DNA from: Paludibacteraceae bacterium
GTDB taxonomy: Bacteria; Bacteroidota; Bacteroidia; Bacteroidales; Paludibacteraceae
Direction of reading: 5' to 3'
Length of the DNA stretch: 51,579 nt
NCBI GenBank assembly: GCA_017456885.1
Contig: JAFTIM010000017.1
Location: 1 to 51,579, forward strand
The position numbers and the translations under genes are program-made. Numbering within the stretch: position 1 is the first letter of the stretch; the number at the start of each line of letters is the position of its first letter. Positions 1 through 7,015 of this stretch are shown here, piece after piece. The notes under the pieces were generated by a model. It had not been told where the DNA came from. It worked only from the letters and a program-made list of their open reading frames with translations, and ran no database searches.

Positions 1-287
1 AATTGCGAACAAACTGCACTTGGAGGTGGACTGATGACTATAACGGCACAGGCGTAGCAGGACGAATCGTAACGAGCATAACCAATGGTAACCATATTTT
101 TCTCCCTGCGGCGGGCTATCGCAGCAACGGTGACTTGAGCCGCGCGGGCAACTACGGCTACTATTGGTCGAGTTCGCTCATCACGGACAACCCGGGCAGC
201 GCGTGGTACGTGGACTTCAGCTCGGACATCGTGTACAGGAGCTACATCGACCGTTACTACGGTCAATCTGTCCGCCCTGTTCTTTAA
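1..287 (+). CDS. FISUMP-domain protein, C-terminal fragment
   Basis: The reading frame is open at the left edge and ends with TAA at 285-287, so only the last 94 or so residues are visible. The tail carries the motif order FLPAAGYR, then YYWSS, then SVRPV at the very end. This is characteristic of the Fibrobacter succinogenes major paralogous (FISUMP) domain found in many Bacteroidota surface or secreted proteins. The function of this domain is not established. Signal peptide and upstream domains lie outside the window. The family identification is fairly sure; the exact protein is unknown. Confidence 0.75.
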   Translation, partial: LRTNCTWRWTDDYNGTGVAGRIVTSITNGNHIFLPAAGYRSNGDLSRAGNYGYYWSSSLITDNPGSAWYVDFSSDIVYRSYIDRYYGQSVRPVL

Positions 288-475
288 GGGGAATTTTACC
301 TCGTTTTCGTCGGCAGGGAGGGCTCTTGCCGCGGGCAGCCGCGGCGGTGCTGCGGGGCGTGCCGTGGTGCCGCCCCTGCGCTACCGCCCGTAGCGGCTGC
401 CTGCGGCCGGCAAGGCCCCCCAACCCCCTAAAGGGGGAGTAGGGACGTATTGAATACGTCCGCAGAAAACATCGT
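288..475. repeat. GC-rich intergenic patch with palindromes
   Basis: This stretch is far richer in G and C than its surroundings and has no credible gene. Around 415-437 a run of C, a second C run, TAAA and a run of G forms a short hairpin (CCCCC TAAA GGGGG). A perfect 8-bp hairpin with loop TGA follows at 443-461. From memory, C-run/TAAA/G-run blocks of this kind recur between genes in many Bacteroidota genomes; that is recollection, not a search. Open frames on both strands here have no recognisable domains. Confidence 0.5.
443..461. repeat. Perfect 8-bp hairpin
   Basis: GGACGTAT, loop TGA, ATACGTCC form a perfect inverted repeat. It sits just upstream of the terminator at 476-506 in the trailer of the FISUMP gene and is not followed by a T run. 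Confidence 0.6.
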
Positions 476-506
476 AGAGCCGCGGCGTATGCCACGGCTC
501 TTTTTA
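476..506 (+). terminator. Rho-independent terminator of the FISUMP gene
   Basis: AGAGCCGCGGC and GCCACGGCTCT pair with one C-A mismatch around a GTAT loop and are followed by a short T run (TTTTTAT). It lies about 190 bases after the FISUMP stop codon, beyond the GC-rich patch. Confidence 0.75.
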
Positions 507-860
507 TAATCGGACTAAACTAAAATAAAAATCGACCTTGGCGGGTGTGTCAAAAATCGAGTTGAGTGTGTCGAAAAGCTAAATCACTGTTTGAGCGTAG
601 CTAGTTTGATTTAGCCGACACCGAAACGACAAATTTTTGGTTACGCAGCCGCCACAGTCTTGACTTTTCTTTAATTCTTGATTTTGCTCACGCTCAACAA
701 ACCGAAAATAAATTTTCGTTTGTATTCGCTTAATCGCAAAATTGCTTCGTTTCTTTTGGTCAAGCAAAAGAAATGAAAGAACAGAGCATATAGAGCCGAA
801 AACATGGCATTTTTTTAGAACGTTTTCAGGGAGGCGTTTGTTTTTTATTCTGTAAAAAAG
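507..860. repeat. Intergenic region with inverted repeat, possible recurrent element
   Basis: No convincing gene lies here. The sequence shows an inverted repeat at 568-621: GTGTCG plus GCTAAATC against GATTTAGC plus CGACAC, with four extra A on the left arm and a 22-base loop. The heptamer GTGTGTC occurs directly repeated at 545-551 and 566-572. The minus strand holds a 100-codon open frame (579-881) rich in K, R and Q, without a recognisable domain. The CAAAAGAAA-type stretch at 750-780 resembles intergenic repeat DNA common in Bacteroidales, but this is from memory. Confidence 0.35.
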
Positions 861-893
861 TTGGATAATGTGCGACAACAATAGTTACCTTTG
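861..893 (+). promoter_or_regulatory. Bacteroidota-type promoter of ferritin
   Basis: TACCTTTG at 886-893 matches the Bacteroidota -7 consensus TAnnTTTG. A TTG at 861-863, 22 bases upstream, fits the -33 element. Transcription would start near 900, leaving about 30 bases of leader before the ferritin ATG at 930. Confidence 0.55.
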
Positions 894-929
894 TCATATC
901 AAAAAAAATAATTTTAAAAATCGTGTCTT

Positions 930-1451
930 ATGTTAAGCAAGAAGATTGAAGAGGCAATAAATGCCCAGATTAATGCAGAAATGTGGTCTGCATATTTGTA
1001 TTTGTCGATGGCTGCTCACTGTCATGCAATAGGTCAGCCCGGTATGGCAAAATGGTTCGAGGTTCAGTTTAAAGAGGAGCAAGACCATGCCAAGATATTG
1101 TTCAATTACGTTGTTTCGCGAAGCGGAAAAGTTACGTTGAAGCCTATCGAAGCCGTTCCTACCCAATGGGATTCGATACTCGATGTGTTTGAAAGCACCT
1201 TGGCTCACGAGCAGAAAGTGACGGCAATGATAAACAATTTGTTTGCACTCACTACGCAAGAAAATGACTATGCAACCCAAAGCATGCTGAAGTGGTTTAT
1301 CGACGAGCAGGTCGAGGAGGAGGAAAATGCACAAACCATTATCGACAACATCAAAATGATAAAAGATAACGGTTACGGCATATATATGCTCGACAAAGAA
1401 CTCGGAGCAAGAACCTATACGCAGGCTTCGCCCTTAAATGGCCAAATCTGA
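930..1451 (+). CDS. ftnA: Non-haem ferritin
   Basis: This 173-residue protein has the length and helical pattern of bacterial FtnA ferritins, which oxidise Fe(II) and store iron as a mineral core in a 24-mer shell in the cytoplasm. Ferroxidase ligands are visible: Glu in NAEMWSAYLYLSM (residue 17-18 region), the EEQDHA motif near residues 49-54 (Glu and His), and Glu residues in the later helices, including the DEQVEEEENA stretch near 130. The ATG at 930 follows a good promoter at 861-893. It stands alone, ending at the bidirectional terminator 1473-1516, and is unrelated to its convergent neighbour. Confidence 0.93.
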   Translation: MLSKKIEEAINAQINAEMWSAYLYLSMAAHCHAIGQPGMAKWFEVQFKEEQDHAKILFNYVVSRSGKVTLKPIEAVPTQWDSILDVFESTLAHEQKVTAMINNLFALTTQENDYATQSMLKWFIDEQVEEEENAQTIIDNIKMIKDNGYGIYMLDKELGARTYTQASPLNGQI

Positions 1452-1472
1452 TGCGTGGCGACAATGCCTGAA

Positions 1473-1516
1473 CAAAAAGGAGTGCGAATCGGTCGGTTCG
1501 CACTCCTCTTTTTTTG
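1473..1516. terminator. Bidirectional terminator, ferritin/MFS
   Basis: An 11-bp perfect stem, AGGAGTGCGAA (1478-1488) and TTCGCACTCCT (1497-1507), encloses an 8-base loop. It is preceded by AAAA and followed by CTTTTTTTG, so it can end transcription on both strands. It lies between the convergent ferritin and MFS genes. Confidence 0.85.
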
Positions 1517-1518
1517 CG

Positions 1519-2721
1519 TCATCTTAATTTGTTTTTCAGAAAATGCGGAGCGGCATATCGCATAAACACAAACAAGGCGATGCTGTTCGAGAGGAATCCC
1601 GCAAAATAGGCAAGTGCGTGTGTGGAGGTCAGCTCGGCTATGTTGCCGCCGAGCACAAGACCGATGCCGATGCCCACGTCCCAACTCGTAAGATAGGTTG
1701 AACTTGCCGTGGCTCGTCGGTTGTGCGGAGCCAGATTGACAAAAAGCGTGTTGTAGGCGGGGAACATCATACCGTAGCCTACGCCCAGCAGAGCCGGTAC
1801 CATAAAAAAGAGTGCGAGGCAAATCGTGTGGTTCGTTCGGTTGATAGGCTCGAGTGCCGAGAATACGAAAAAAGCCACAATCGTAATGCCGATACCCCAG
1901 CTGATAACCTGCGGTATGCGTCCTTTGTCAACCAACTGTCCCGAAAAGAGCCGCGACACGATAAGCCCTGCCGCCATAATCGAAAAAAACAGCCCCATGC
2001 TCGAGTTGATGCCCAACTCCTGCCCATAGATGGCTACATACGAGGTGGTCATTCCGTAAGGAATGGCCAAAAACATAAGCGAGAGTCCGGCAATGATTCC
2101 TTTTTTCAAGAAAAAACGGTCGAGCGAAATAGGCTCTTTCTCTTTGCAACAAGGCTTTTCGGGTGTTTTTACCAAACAAGCGAGAACAAACCCTACAAAC
2201 CCGAATGCAATTGCCGTATAAAAAATGGCATCGTAGGAATAATGGTTGTGCATGAAAAGAGCCAGCATCGGTCCTGCCGCCATCGAAAGGTTGTTGGCAA
2301 TGCCGAAATAGCCAAGCCCCTCGCCACGTCGGGCAGAAGGCGTTATATCCACCACAATGGTGTTGCCCGCTGTGGTAACGGTGCCGAACACAAGTCCGTG
2401 CAAAATGCGAAAAAGTATAAACAAAGCAATTAGCTTCGAATAGGTGTATCCGAAGAAAATAATGATGAAAAGGGCATAGGTGAGCAGATACACCTTTTTG
2501 CGGTCGAAAGTGTCGAGTATGAAACCCGAAAACGGTCGGATGGTGAGCGCCGCCACCGTGTAGCACGAAAGAATAATGCCTACGAGTGTTTGCGAGGCAT
2601 CGAACGTTTCTATTAGGTAGAGCGGCAAAATGGGCAATAGCAAATAGAATGCAAAACAAATCAGAAAATTTGCCATGCAAATAAAAACGAAATCTTTTGT
2701 CCAAAGTTTTTCTTTTGCCAT
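1519..2721 (-). CDS. Major facilitator superfamily transporter
   Basis: This 400-residue membrane protein has about 12 hydrophobic segments and the layout of drug/metabolite MFS antiporters in the inner membrane. The motif-A-like loop (SGFILDTFDRKKVYL) lies between segments 2 and 3, near residue 70. The substrate cannot be read from sequence. An upstream ATG exists at 2748, but the promoter -7 motif at 2755-2763 puts the transcript start near 2748. The internal ATG at 2721 (MAKEKLWTKDF) is therefore preferred. It is divergent from the Crp/Fnr gene and shares its promoter region, so regulation by that protein is plausible. Confidence 0.85.
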   Translation of the reverse strand: MAKEKLWTKDFVFICMANFLICFAFYLLLPILPLYLIETFDASQTLVGIILSCYTVAALTIRPFSGFILDTFDRKKVYLLTYALFIIIFFGYTYSKLIALFILFRILHGLVFGTVTTAGNTIVVDITPSARRGEGLGYFGIANNLSMAAGPMLALFMHNHYSYDAIFYTAIAFGFVGFVLACLVKTPEKPCCKEKEPISLDRFFLKKGIIAGLSLMFLAIPYGMTTSYVAIYGQELGINSSMGLFFSIMAAGLIVSRLFSGQLVDKGRIPQVISWGIGITIVAFFVFSALEPINRTNHTICLALFFMVPALLGVGYGMMFPAYNTLFVNLAPHNRRATASSTYLTSWDVGIGIGLVLGGNIAELTSTHALAYFAGFLSNSIALFVFMRYAAPHFLKNKLR

Positions 2722-2754
2722 AAGAGGGAATGTTTTCCGTGCCGACATTGTTTG

Positions 2755-2763
2755 GCAAAGTTA
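2755..2763 (-). promoter_or_regulatory. -7 element for MFS gene
   Basis: Read on the minus strand this is TAACTTTGC, a match to TAnnTTTG. The predicted transcript start is near 2748, which decides the translation start at 2721. Confidence 0.5.
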
Positions 2764-2803
2764 CGAAAACACAATTTTTAAGAGCCTTTTAAGGGATAAA
2801 AAA

Positions 2804-2819
2804 TATGTTTTTTAACATA
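2804..2819. promoter_or_regulatory. Candidate Crp/Fnr-type operator
   Basis: TATGTT-TTTT-AACATA is a perfect inverted repeat with 6-base arms and a 4-base spacer, the architecture of Fnr-type sites. It ends 7 bases before the -7 element of the Crp/Fnr gene at 2827-2834 and lies between the two divergent promoters. Autoregulation is an inference from position and symmetry. Its A/T richness means chance occurrence is possible. Confidence 0.4.
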
Positions 2820-2826
2820 AAAAAAG

Positions 2827-2834
2827 TACCTTTG
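2827..2834 (+). promoter_or_regulatory. -7 element for Crp/Fnr gene
   Basis: TACCTTTG matches TAnnTTTG. The predicted start of transcription is near 2841, so the TTG at 2840 cannot be a normal start codon and the ATG at 2861 is chosen for the gene. Confidence 0.5.
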
Positions 2835-2860
2835 TTTCGTTGAAGAAAACAAAAAGAAAA

Positions 2861-3562
2861 ATGTTAGAAAACGAGTGTTTCGTCAATACCGATTTTTATC
2901 CTCAATGGCAAGTTTGGCAGTTGTTGAATGAGGAAGAACGCACTTTGTTGCAGGAAAATTCCATTTTCAGAAAATACGATAAAAATCAGGCGATTTATAA
3001 AGAGGGGGAGTTGCCCGAATACTTGATATGTATCGTTCGTGGCAAGGCGATGATTCGTAAAGAGGGTTTTGGCGGTCGCAATCAGATAATGCGCATGATA
3101 AAGCCAGTGGAGATGTGCGGCTATCGTGCATTTTTTGCTGAAGAGAATTATGTAACGGAAGCCATTGCTTGTGAGCCGACGGTGGCTTGTCTGGTGCCGA
3201 GCGAAGTGATACAGCGTTTGATTCATCGAAATGTGGAGTTGGCATGCTATTTTGTCAAATTGCTTGCAGTGGATTTGGGCGAGAGCGATGTGCATACCGT
3301 CAGCCTTACGCAAAAGCATATTCGTGGCAGGCTGGCAGATGCTTTACTCTTTTTGCAACAGAAATACGGCTATGAGTCGGATGGCGAAACGTTGAACATC
3401 GCCATTTCCCGTGAGGATTTGGCCAATTTGTCGAACATGACCACCTCGAATGCCATTCGCACGTTGTCGCAATTTGCCAACGAAGACATCGTGGCAATAC
3501 AAGGCAGAAAAATCAAAATTAAACAACCCGATTTATTGCGAAAAATAGCTCATCTCGGCTGA
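2861..3562 (+). CDS. Crp/Fnr family transcriptional regulator
   Basis: This 233-residue cytoplasmic DNA-binding protein has an N-terminal cNMP-binding-like beta-roll (about residues 20-120, with YKEGELPEYLICIVRG near 46-61) and a C-terminal winged helix with a clear helix-turn-helix near 182-205 (ISREDLANLSNMTTSNAIRT). No Fnr-type cysteine cluster is visible at the N terminus, so an iron-sulphur oxygen sensor is unlikely. The effector is unknown. The gene is divergent from the MFS exporter, with a palindrome in the shared region (2804-2819). It ends at the hairpin 3588-3628. Confidence 0.88.
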   Translation: MLENECFVNTDFYPQWQVWQLLNEEERTLLQENSIFRKYDKNQAIYKEGELPEYLICIVRGKAMIRKEGFGGRNQIMRMIKPVEMCGYRAFFAEENYVTEAIACEPTVACLVPSEVIQRLIHRNVELACYFVKLLAVDLGESDVHTVSLTQKHIRGRLADALLFLQQKYGYESDGETLNIAISREDLANLSNMTTSNAIRTLSQFANEDIVAIQGRKIKIKQPDLLRKIAHLG

Positions 3563-3587
3563 TTTACATTCAATTTGATTGAGAGGG

Positions 3588-3628
3588 AAAAAGAGGCGAA
3601 ACAAAAAGACGAAATGCCTCTTTTTTTT
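3588..3628 (+). terminator. Terminator of Crp/Fnr gene
   Basis: AAGAGGC (3591-3597) pairs with GCCTCTT (3616-3622), extended by flanking A and T runs, with an A-rich loop and a long T run (to 3628). It lies 26 bases after the Crp/Fnr stop. Confidence 0.75.
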
Positions 3629-3641
3629 GTTTTTAAAATTC

Positions 3642-3649
3642 TACCTTTG
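3642..3649 (+). promoter_or_regulatory. -7 element for nucleotidase-murB operon
   Basis: TACCTTTG matches TAnnTTTG and lies 17 bases before the ATG at 3667, right after the preceding terminator. No clear -33 element is seen at the usual spacing. Confidence 0.45.
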
Positions 3650-3666
3650 TAAGAAATCATCACTTT

Positions 3667-4389
3667 ATGAAGAGATATTGTTTTGTGCTGTTTTTGGGAG
3701 CATTGTTGCTTTCGGCGTGTAAGGAACGAACTATCGAAAGCACGTCGGTGCTGTTGCCGGTAAAAGCGGTATCCTGCTCGGAGGCTTCCGTGGCAATGAA
3801 TAGCTTGTTGGCTCCTTATAAATCGACGTTAGATGAGCAAATGAATGTCGGGGTGGGCGTTTGCGCAACCACGATGGAGGTCGGTCGTCCCGAGAGTTTG
3901 CTCTCAAACTTTGTATGCGATGCCATGTTGCGAAAGGCAAATGAGTTGATGCCTACCGATTTTGCTTTGACAAATGTGGGTGGTTTGCGTAAGCCCGTGT
4001 CCGAGGGTGTTGTTACTTTGCGTACCGTTTACGAGGTAATGCCGTTCGACAACAGGGTGGTGTTGCTCGATTTGAAGGGCGACGACGTATTGGCTTTGTG
4101 CGACGCAATAGCCTCGGTAGGAGGCGAGGGAGTGTCGGGCATTTCGTTCGGAATTTCTGGCGGAAAGGCTTTCGATGTTCGTGTGGGTGGTAAGCCTGTG
4201 CAGCGGGAGCGTGTCTATCGGGTGGTAACGAATGATTATTTGTCGTTTGGAAATGACAAAATGACCCCGTTGGCAAACAGTTTGAAAGTATATGATGCGG
4301 GAGTACAACTTCGTGATTTGATATTGGAATCCATATCGGAAACTCCTGTGATGGAATCGGTTTTAGATGGTCGTATTTATGAGAAATAG
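3667..4389 (+). CDS. 5'-nucleotidase C-terminal domain lipoprotein
   Basis: This 240-residue protein corresponds to the substrate-binding C-terminal domain of 5'-nucleotidase/UshA-type enzymes. It has the features NVGGLR near residue 100, the VYEVMPFDNRVV strand-loop, and YRVVTNDYL near 175. A lipoprotein signal peptide ends in LLLSAC with Cys18 as the lipidation site, so it is envelope-anchored. It carries no metal site of its own; that is in the next gene, which overlaps its end. The two products probably form one nucleotidase. The order, C-domain gene before N-domain gene, rules out a simple frameshift split. Termination is by TAG. Confidence 0.88.
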   Translation: MKRYCFVLFLGALLLSACKERTIESTSVLLPVKAVSCSEASVAMNSLLAPYKSTLDEQMNVGVGVCATTMEVGRPESLLSNFVCDAMLRKANELMPTDFALTNVGGLRKPVSEGVVTLRTVYEVMPFDNRVVLLDLKGDDVLALCDAIASVGGEGVSGISFGISGGKAFDVRVGGKPVQRERVYRVVTNDYLSFGNDKMTPLANSLKVYDAGVQLRDLILESISETPVMESVLDGRIYEK

Positions 4390-5206
4390 CGTATTTGTTT
4401 TTTGTTTGTCGTTATTGCTTTGTGCTTGTCAGCCAAAGGGCGATTTGGTTTTGCTGTGTACCAACGACACGCATTCGCAAGTGGAAGTTTGCGGAGCGAA
4501 TATGAAAAAAATGTCGGGACTCGGAGGTTATGCCTATCGTGCAGGTTTGATTGATAGTTTGCGCAACGAAAATCCCGAACTGCTTTTGCTTGATGCAGGC
4601 GATTTTTCGCAAGGAACTCCGTACTTTAATTTGTATCGTGGACGTGTGGAGATATTGGCATACAATCAGATGCGTTACGATGCGGTAACGCTTGGCAATC
4701 ATGAATTTGACAATGGGGTCGATACGCTTGCTGCACGCCTGCGAGAGGCAAGTTTTGAGGTTGTTTGTACAAACTATGCGGTAGAGGGTACGCCGCTCGA
4801 AGGCATTGTGAAAAAATCGGTTGTGTTCGAGCGTGCCGGATGGAAAGTCGGGGTTATTGGCTTGGGAGTAAACCCTGATGGATTGATTTTGAAAAGCAAT
4901 TTTGGCGGTGTCCGTTATTTAAATCCGCTGGAAGTGGCGAATGCTTATGCCGACTCGTTGAAACACCGATGTGATTGCGATGCGGTAATTCTTCTTTCTC
5001 ACTTAAGCTCTTCTTACGACGATGAAAATACGATACCGAGTGATGAATATATCGCTCAAAATTCGCATTCGATAGATGTGATTGTGGGTGGGCATACGCA
5101 TAAACAAGTCGAGAAAAAGTGCGTGAATCTTGATGGCGATTCGGTGCTGTTGGTTCAGACCGGAAAAAGCGGAGCATATCTGGGAAAAATAAAATTAAGA
5201 AAATGA
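4379..5206 (+). CDS. 5'-nucleotidase metallophosphatase domain lipoprotein
   Basis: This 275-residue lipoprotein (LLCAC lipobox, Cys17) holds the two-metal phosphatase domain of 5'-nucleotidases. Visible motifs are TNDTHSQ (Asp30, His32), LLDAGDFSQG, LGNHEFDNG and GGHTHK near the end. It should hydrolyse nucleotides or related phosphoesters at the cell envelope together with the C-domain protein encoded just upstream. An ATG at 4367 is also in frame. The ATG at 4379 gives the more normal signal peptide (MRN then hydrophobic) and overlaps the previous gene by 11 bases. It overlaps the next gene by 4 bases (ATGA). Confidence 0.9.
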   Translation: MRNSVFVFCLSLLLCACQPKGDLVLLCTNDTHSQVEVCGANMKKMSGLGGYAYRAGLIDSLRNENPELLLLDAGDFSQGTPYFNLYRGRVEILAYNQMRYDAVTLGNHEFDNGVDTLAARLREASFEVVCTNYAVEGTPLEGIVKKSVVFERAGWKVGVIGLGVNPDGLILKSNFGGVRYLNPLEVANAYADSLKHRCDCDAVILLSHLSSSYDDENTIPSDEYIAQNSHSIDVIVGGHTHKQVEKKCVNLDGDSVLLVQTGKSGAYLGKIKLRK

Positions 5207-5967
5207 AAGCAATCAACTTGAATCCTATCATTCCTGTTCGTACTGCCCCCTCGGAGCAAAGCGAACAATCGACGCAACTGCTTTTTGGCGAGTTGTTCGA
5301 GGCAATTGTTGAGAATGAAAAATGGTGTGCGGTTTGTAACGCAACGGACAAATACGAAGGCTTTGTGAGTAAGAATATGGTAACGTTTATTTCTGATAGC
5401 GACTATGAGTTGTTGCAGGAGATGCCGAAAACCATTCTTTCGAAGCCGATTGCTCAAGTTCGCGATATGGGAACCAACGAGAAGATGTTTCTCCCGATGG
5501 GCAGTTTTTTGTATCAATTTTATGATAATTTTTTTACGCTATTGGATAGAGAATACGAGGTTTTGGGCGGCGATATGCCTACTTATGAATTGAATGATTT
5601 GCCACAACTCGCACAGTCGTTGCTGAATGCACCGTATTTGTGGGGAGGGAAAACGGTATTTGGTGTAGATTGTTCAGGTTTCGTGCAAACCGTTTTTTCC
5701 GTATGTGGCAAATCTTTACCTCGTGATGCTTCGCAGCAGGTGGCCGAGGGCGAAACCATTTGCTTTTTGTCGGAAGCAGAGGCAGGCGATGTGGCTTTTT
5801 TTGAAAATGAAGAGGGGAAGATTGTGCATGTCGGCATTTTGCTCGATGCTCAACGCATTATTCACGCTTCCTGCTCTGTACGGGTCAGTTTGTTGGACAA
5901 TTATGGCATTTTAAATGCCGATGGCGGTTATTCACATAAATTACGCATCATAAAAAGAATAAGATGA
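5203..5967 (+). CDS. NlpC/P60 cysteine peptidase with SH3-like N-terminus
   Basis: This 254-residue protein has a bacterial SH3-like N-terminal part (about 1-65), a middle region and an NlpC/P60 domain (about 135-254). The catalytic triad is visible: Cys157 in VDCSGF, His209 in IVHVG and His221 in IIHASC. This architecture matches YkfC-like gamma-D-glutamyl-diamino-acid endopeptidases that cut cell-wall peptides during recycling. No signal peptide is seen, which suits a cytoplasmic recycling role; export by another route cannot be excluded. ATGA overlaps couple it to the nucleotidase gene before and to murB after. Confidence 0.87.
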   Translation: MKAINLNPIIPVRTAPSEQSEQSTQLLFGELFEAIVENEKWCAVCNATDKYEGFVSKNMVTFISDSDYELLQEMPKTILSKPIAQVRDMGTNEKMFLPMGSFLYQFYDNFFTLLDREYEVLGGDMPTYELNDLPQLAQSLLNAPYLWGGKTVFGVDCSGFVQTVFSVCGKSLPRDASQQVAEGETICFLSEAEAGDVAFFENEEGKIVHVGILLDAQRIIHASCSVRVSLLDNYGILNADGGYSHKLRIIKRIR

Positions 5968-6968
5968 TAATAGAAAATTGTTCGCTTTTAGGTCGAAATA
6001 CGTTTGGCATTGACGTCAGTACGCGCTATTTTTTTGAGTACAAAACCGAGGAAGATTTGCAAACTTTCTTGCAAAGCCCCTTGGCACGTACAAATAAGTT
6101 GTTGCATATAGGCGGGGGAAGCAATTTGTTGTTTTTGTCCGATTTTGATGGTGTGATACTGCATTCCGGCATAAAAGGCATCGAGAAAAAAAAGGAAGAC
6201 GACAAGTTTGTTTATTTGCGTGTGGGAGCAGGCGAAGTTTGGGACGAATTTGTACAATATTGCGTTGAAAATGGTTTGGGCGGAGTAGAAAATCTGTCAT
6301 TGATACCGGGAGAGGTGGGAGCGTCGCCCGTACAAAACATTGGCGCTTATGGAGTGGAGGTAAAAGATGTCGTTTTTGAGGTTGAAACTATTGAAATTGC
6401 GACTTCGACAAAACGAACTTTTGTTGCTGCCGAGTGTTGTTTTGGCTATCGTGACAGCGTGTTTAAACAACACTTGAAAGGACAATACGTCGTAACGCAC
6501 GTGGTTTTCCGTTTGAAAAAAGAACCGATTTTTACTGTTGATTATCAATCGTTGCGCAATGAAGTGGAGAGGTTGGGCGATTTGTCGCTTTCTACTATCA
6601 GAGAAGCGGTTATTCGGATTCGAAAGGGAAAACTTCCCGACCCGAAAGAGATAGGCAGTGCAGGCAGTTTTTTTATGAATCCCGTAATTGATGAGCAACA
6701 AGCCTGCGCTTTAAAGCAAATTTATCCGACAATGCCGACACATACGGCAAAAAACGGTGTTAAAATTTCGGCAGGTTGGCTTATTGAACAATGTGGCTGG
6801 AAAGGATATAGCGACGGAAATGTCGGCGTTTACGAAAAACAAGCCTTGGTGTTGGTCAATAAAGGTGGCGGAACGGGACGTGAGGTTGCGGCATTGGCTC
6901 GAAAAATTCAATCTTCTGTTTCCGAAAAATTTCATATTGAAATAAAAAGTGAGGTTGTTTTTGTATAA
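5964..6968 (+). CDS. murB: UDP-N-acetylenolpyruvoylglucosamine reductase
   Basis: MurB is the FAD enzyme that reduces UDP-GlcNAc-enolpyruvate to UDP-MurNAc with NADPH, the second committed step of peptidoglycan precursor synthesis in the cytoplasm. At 334 residues it matches type I (E. coli-like) MurB. FAD-binding GGGSN is at 50-54, the IPGEVGASPVQNIGAYG block at 114-130, catalytic Arg163 in FGYRDSVFK, Ser235 in GSAGSFFMNP and a C-terminal Glu330. The start overlaps the preceding peptidase gene by 4 bases, making it the last gene of the nucleotidase/peptidase operon. Confidence 0.96.
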   Translation: MIIENCSLLGRNTFGIDVSTRYFFEYKTEEDLQTFLQSPLARTNKLLHIGGGSNLLFLSDFDGVILHSGIKGIEKKKEDDKFVYLRVGAGEVWDEFVQYCVENGLGGVENLSLIPGEVGASPVQNIGAYGVEVKDVVFEVETIEIATSTKRTFVAAECCFGYRDSVFKQHLKGQYVVTHVVFRLKKEPIFTVDYQSLRNEVERLGDLSLSTIREAVIRIRKGKLPDPKEIGSAGSFFMNPVIDEQQACALKQIYPTMPTHTAKNGVKISAGWLIEQCGWKGYSDGNVGVYEKQALVLVNKGGGTGREVAALARKIQSSVSEKFHIEIKSEVVFV

Positions 6969-7015
6969 AAATAAAATAATCTGTATTTTTAGGAAGTTAT
7001 TTTAAAGAATCTGCT

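Noticed and set aside
164-495. Overlapping open frames on both strands in the GC-rich patch
   Set aside because: Open frames arise easily in GC-rich DNA; compositions are Arg/Pro/Ala-rich and one overlaps the real FISUMP frame.
579-881. 100-codon open frame on the minus strand
   Set aside because: No domain, no promoter or ribosome site, and it lies in a region with inverted and direct repeats; it is likelier non-coding.
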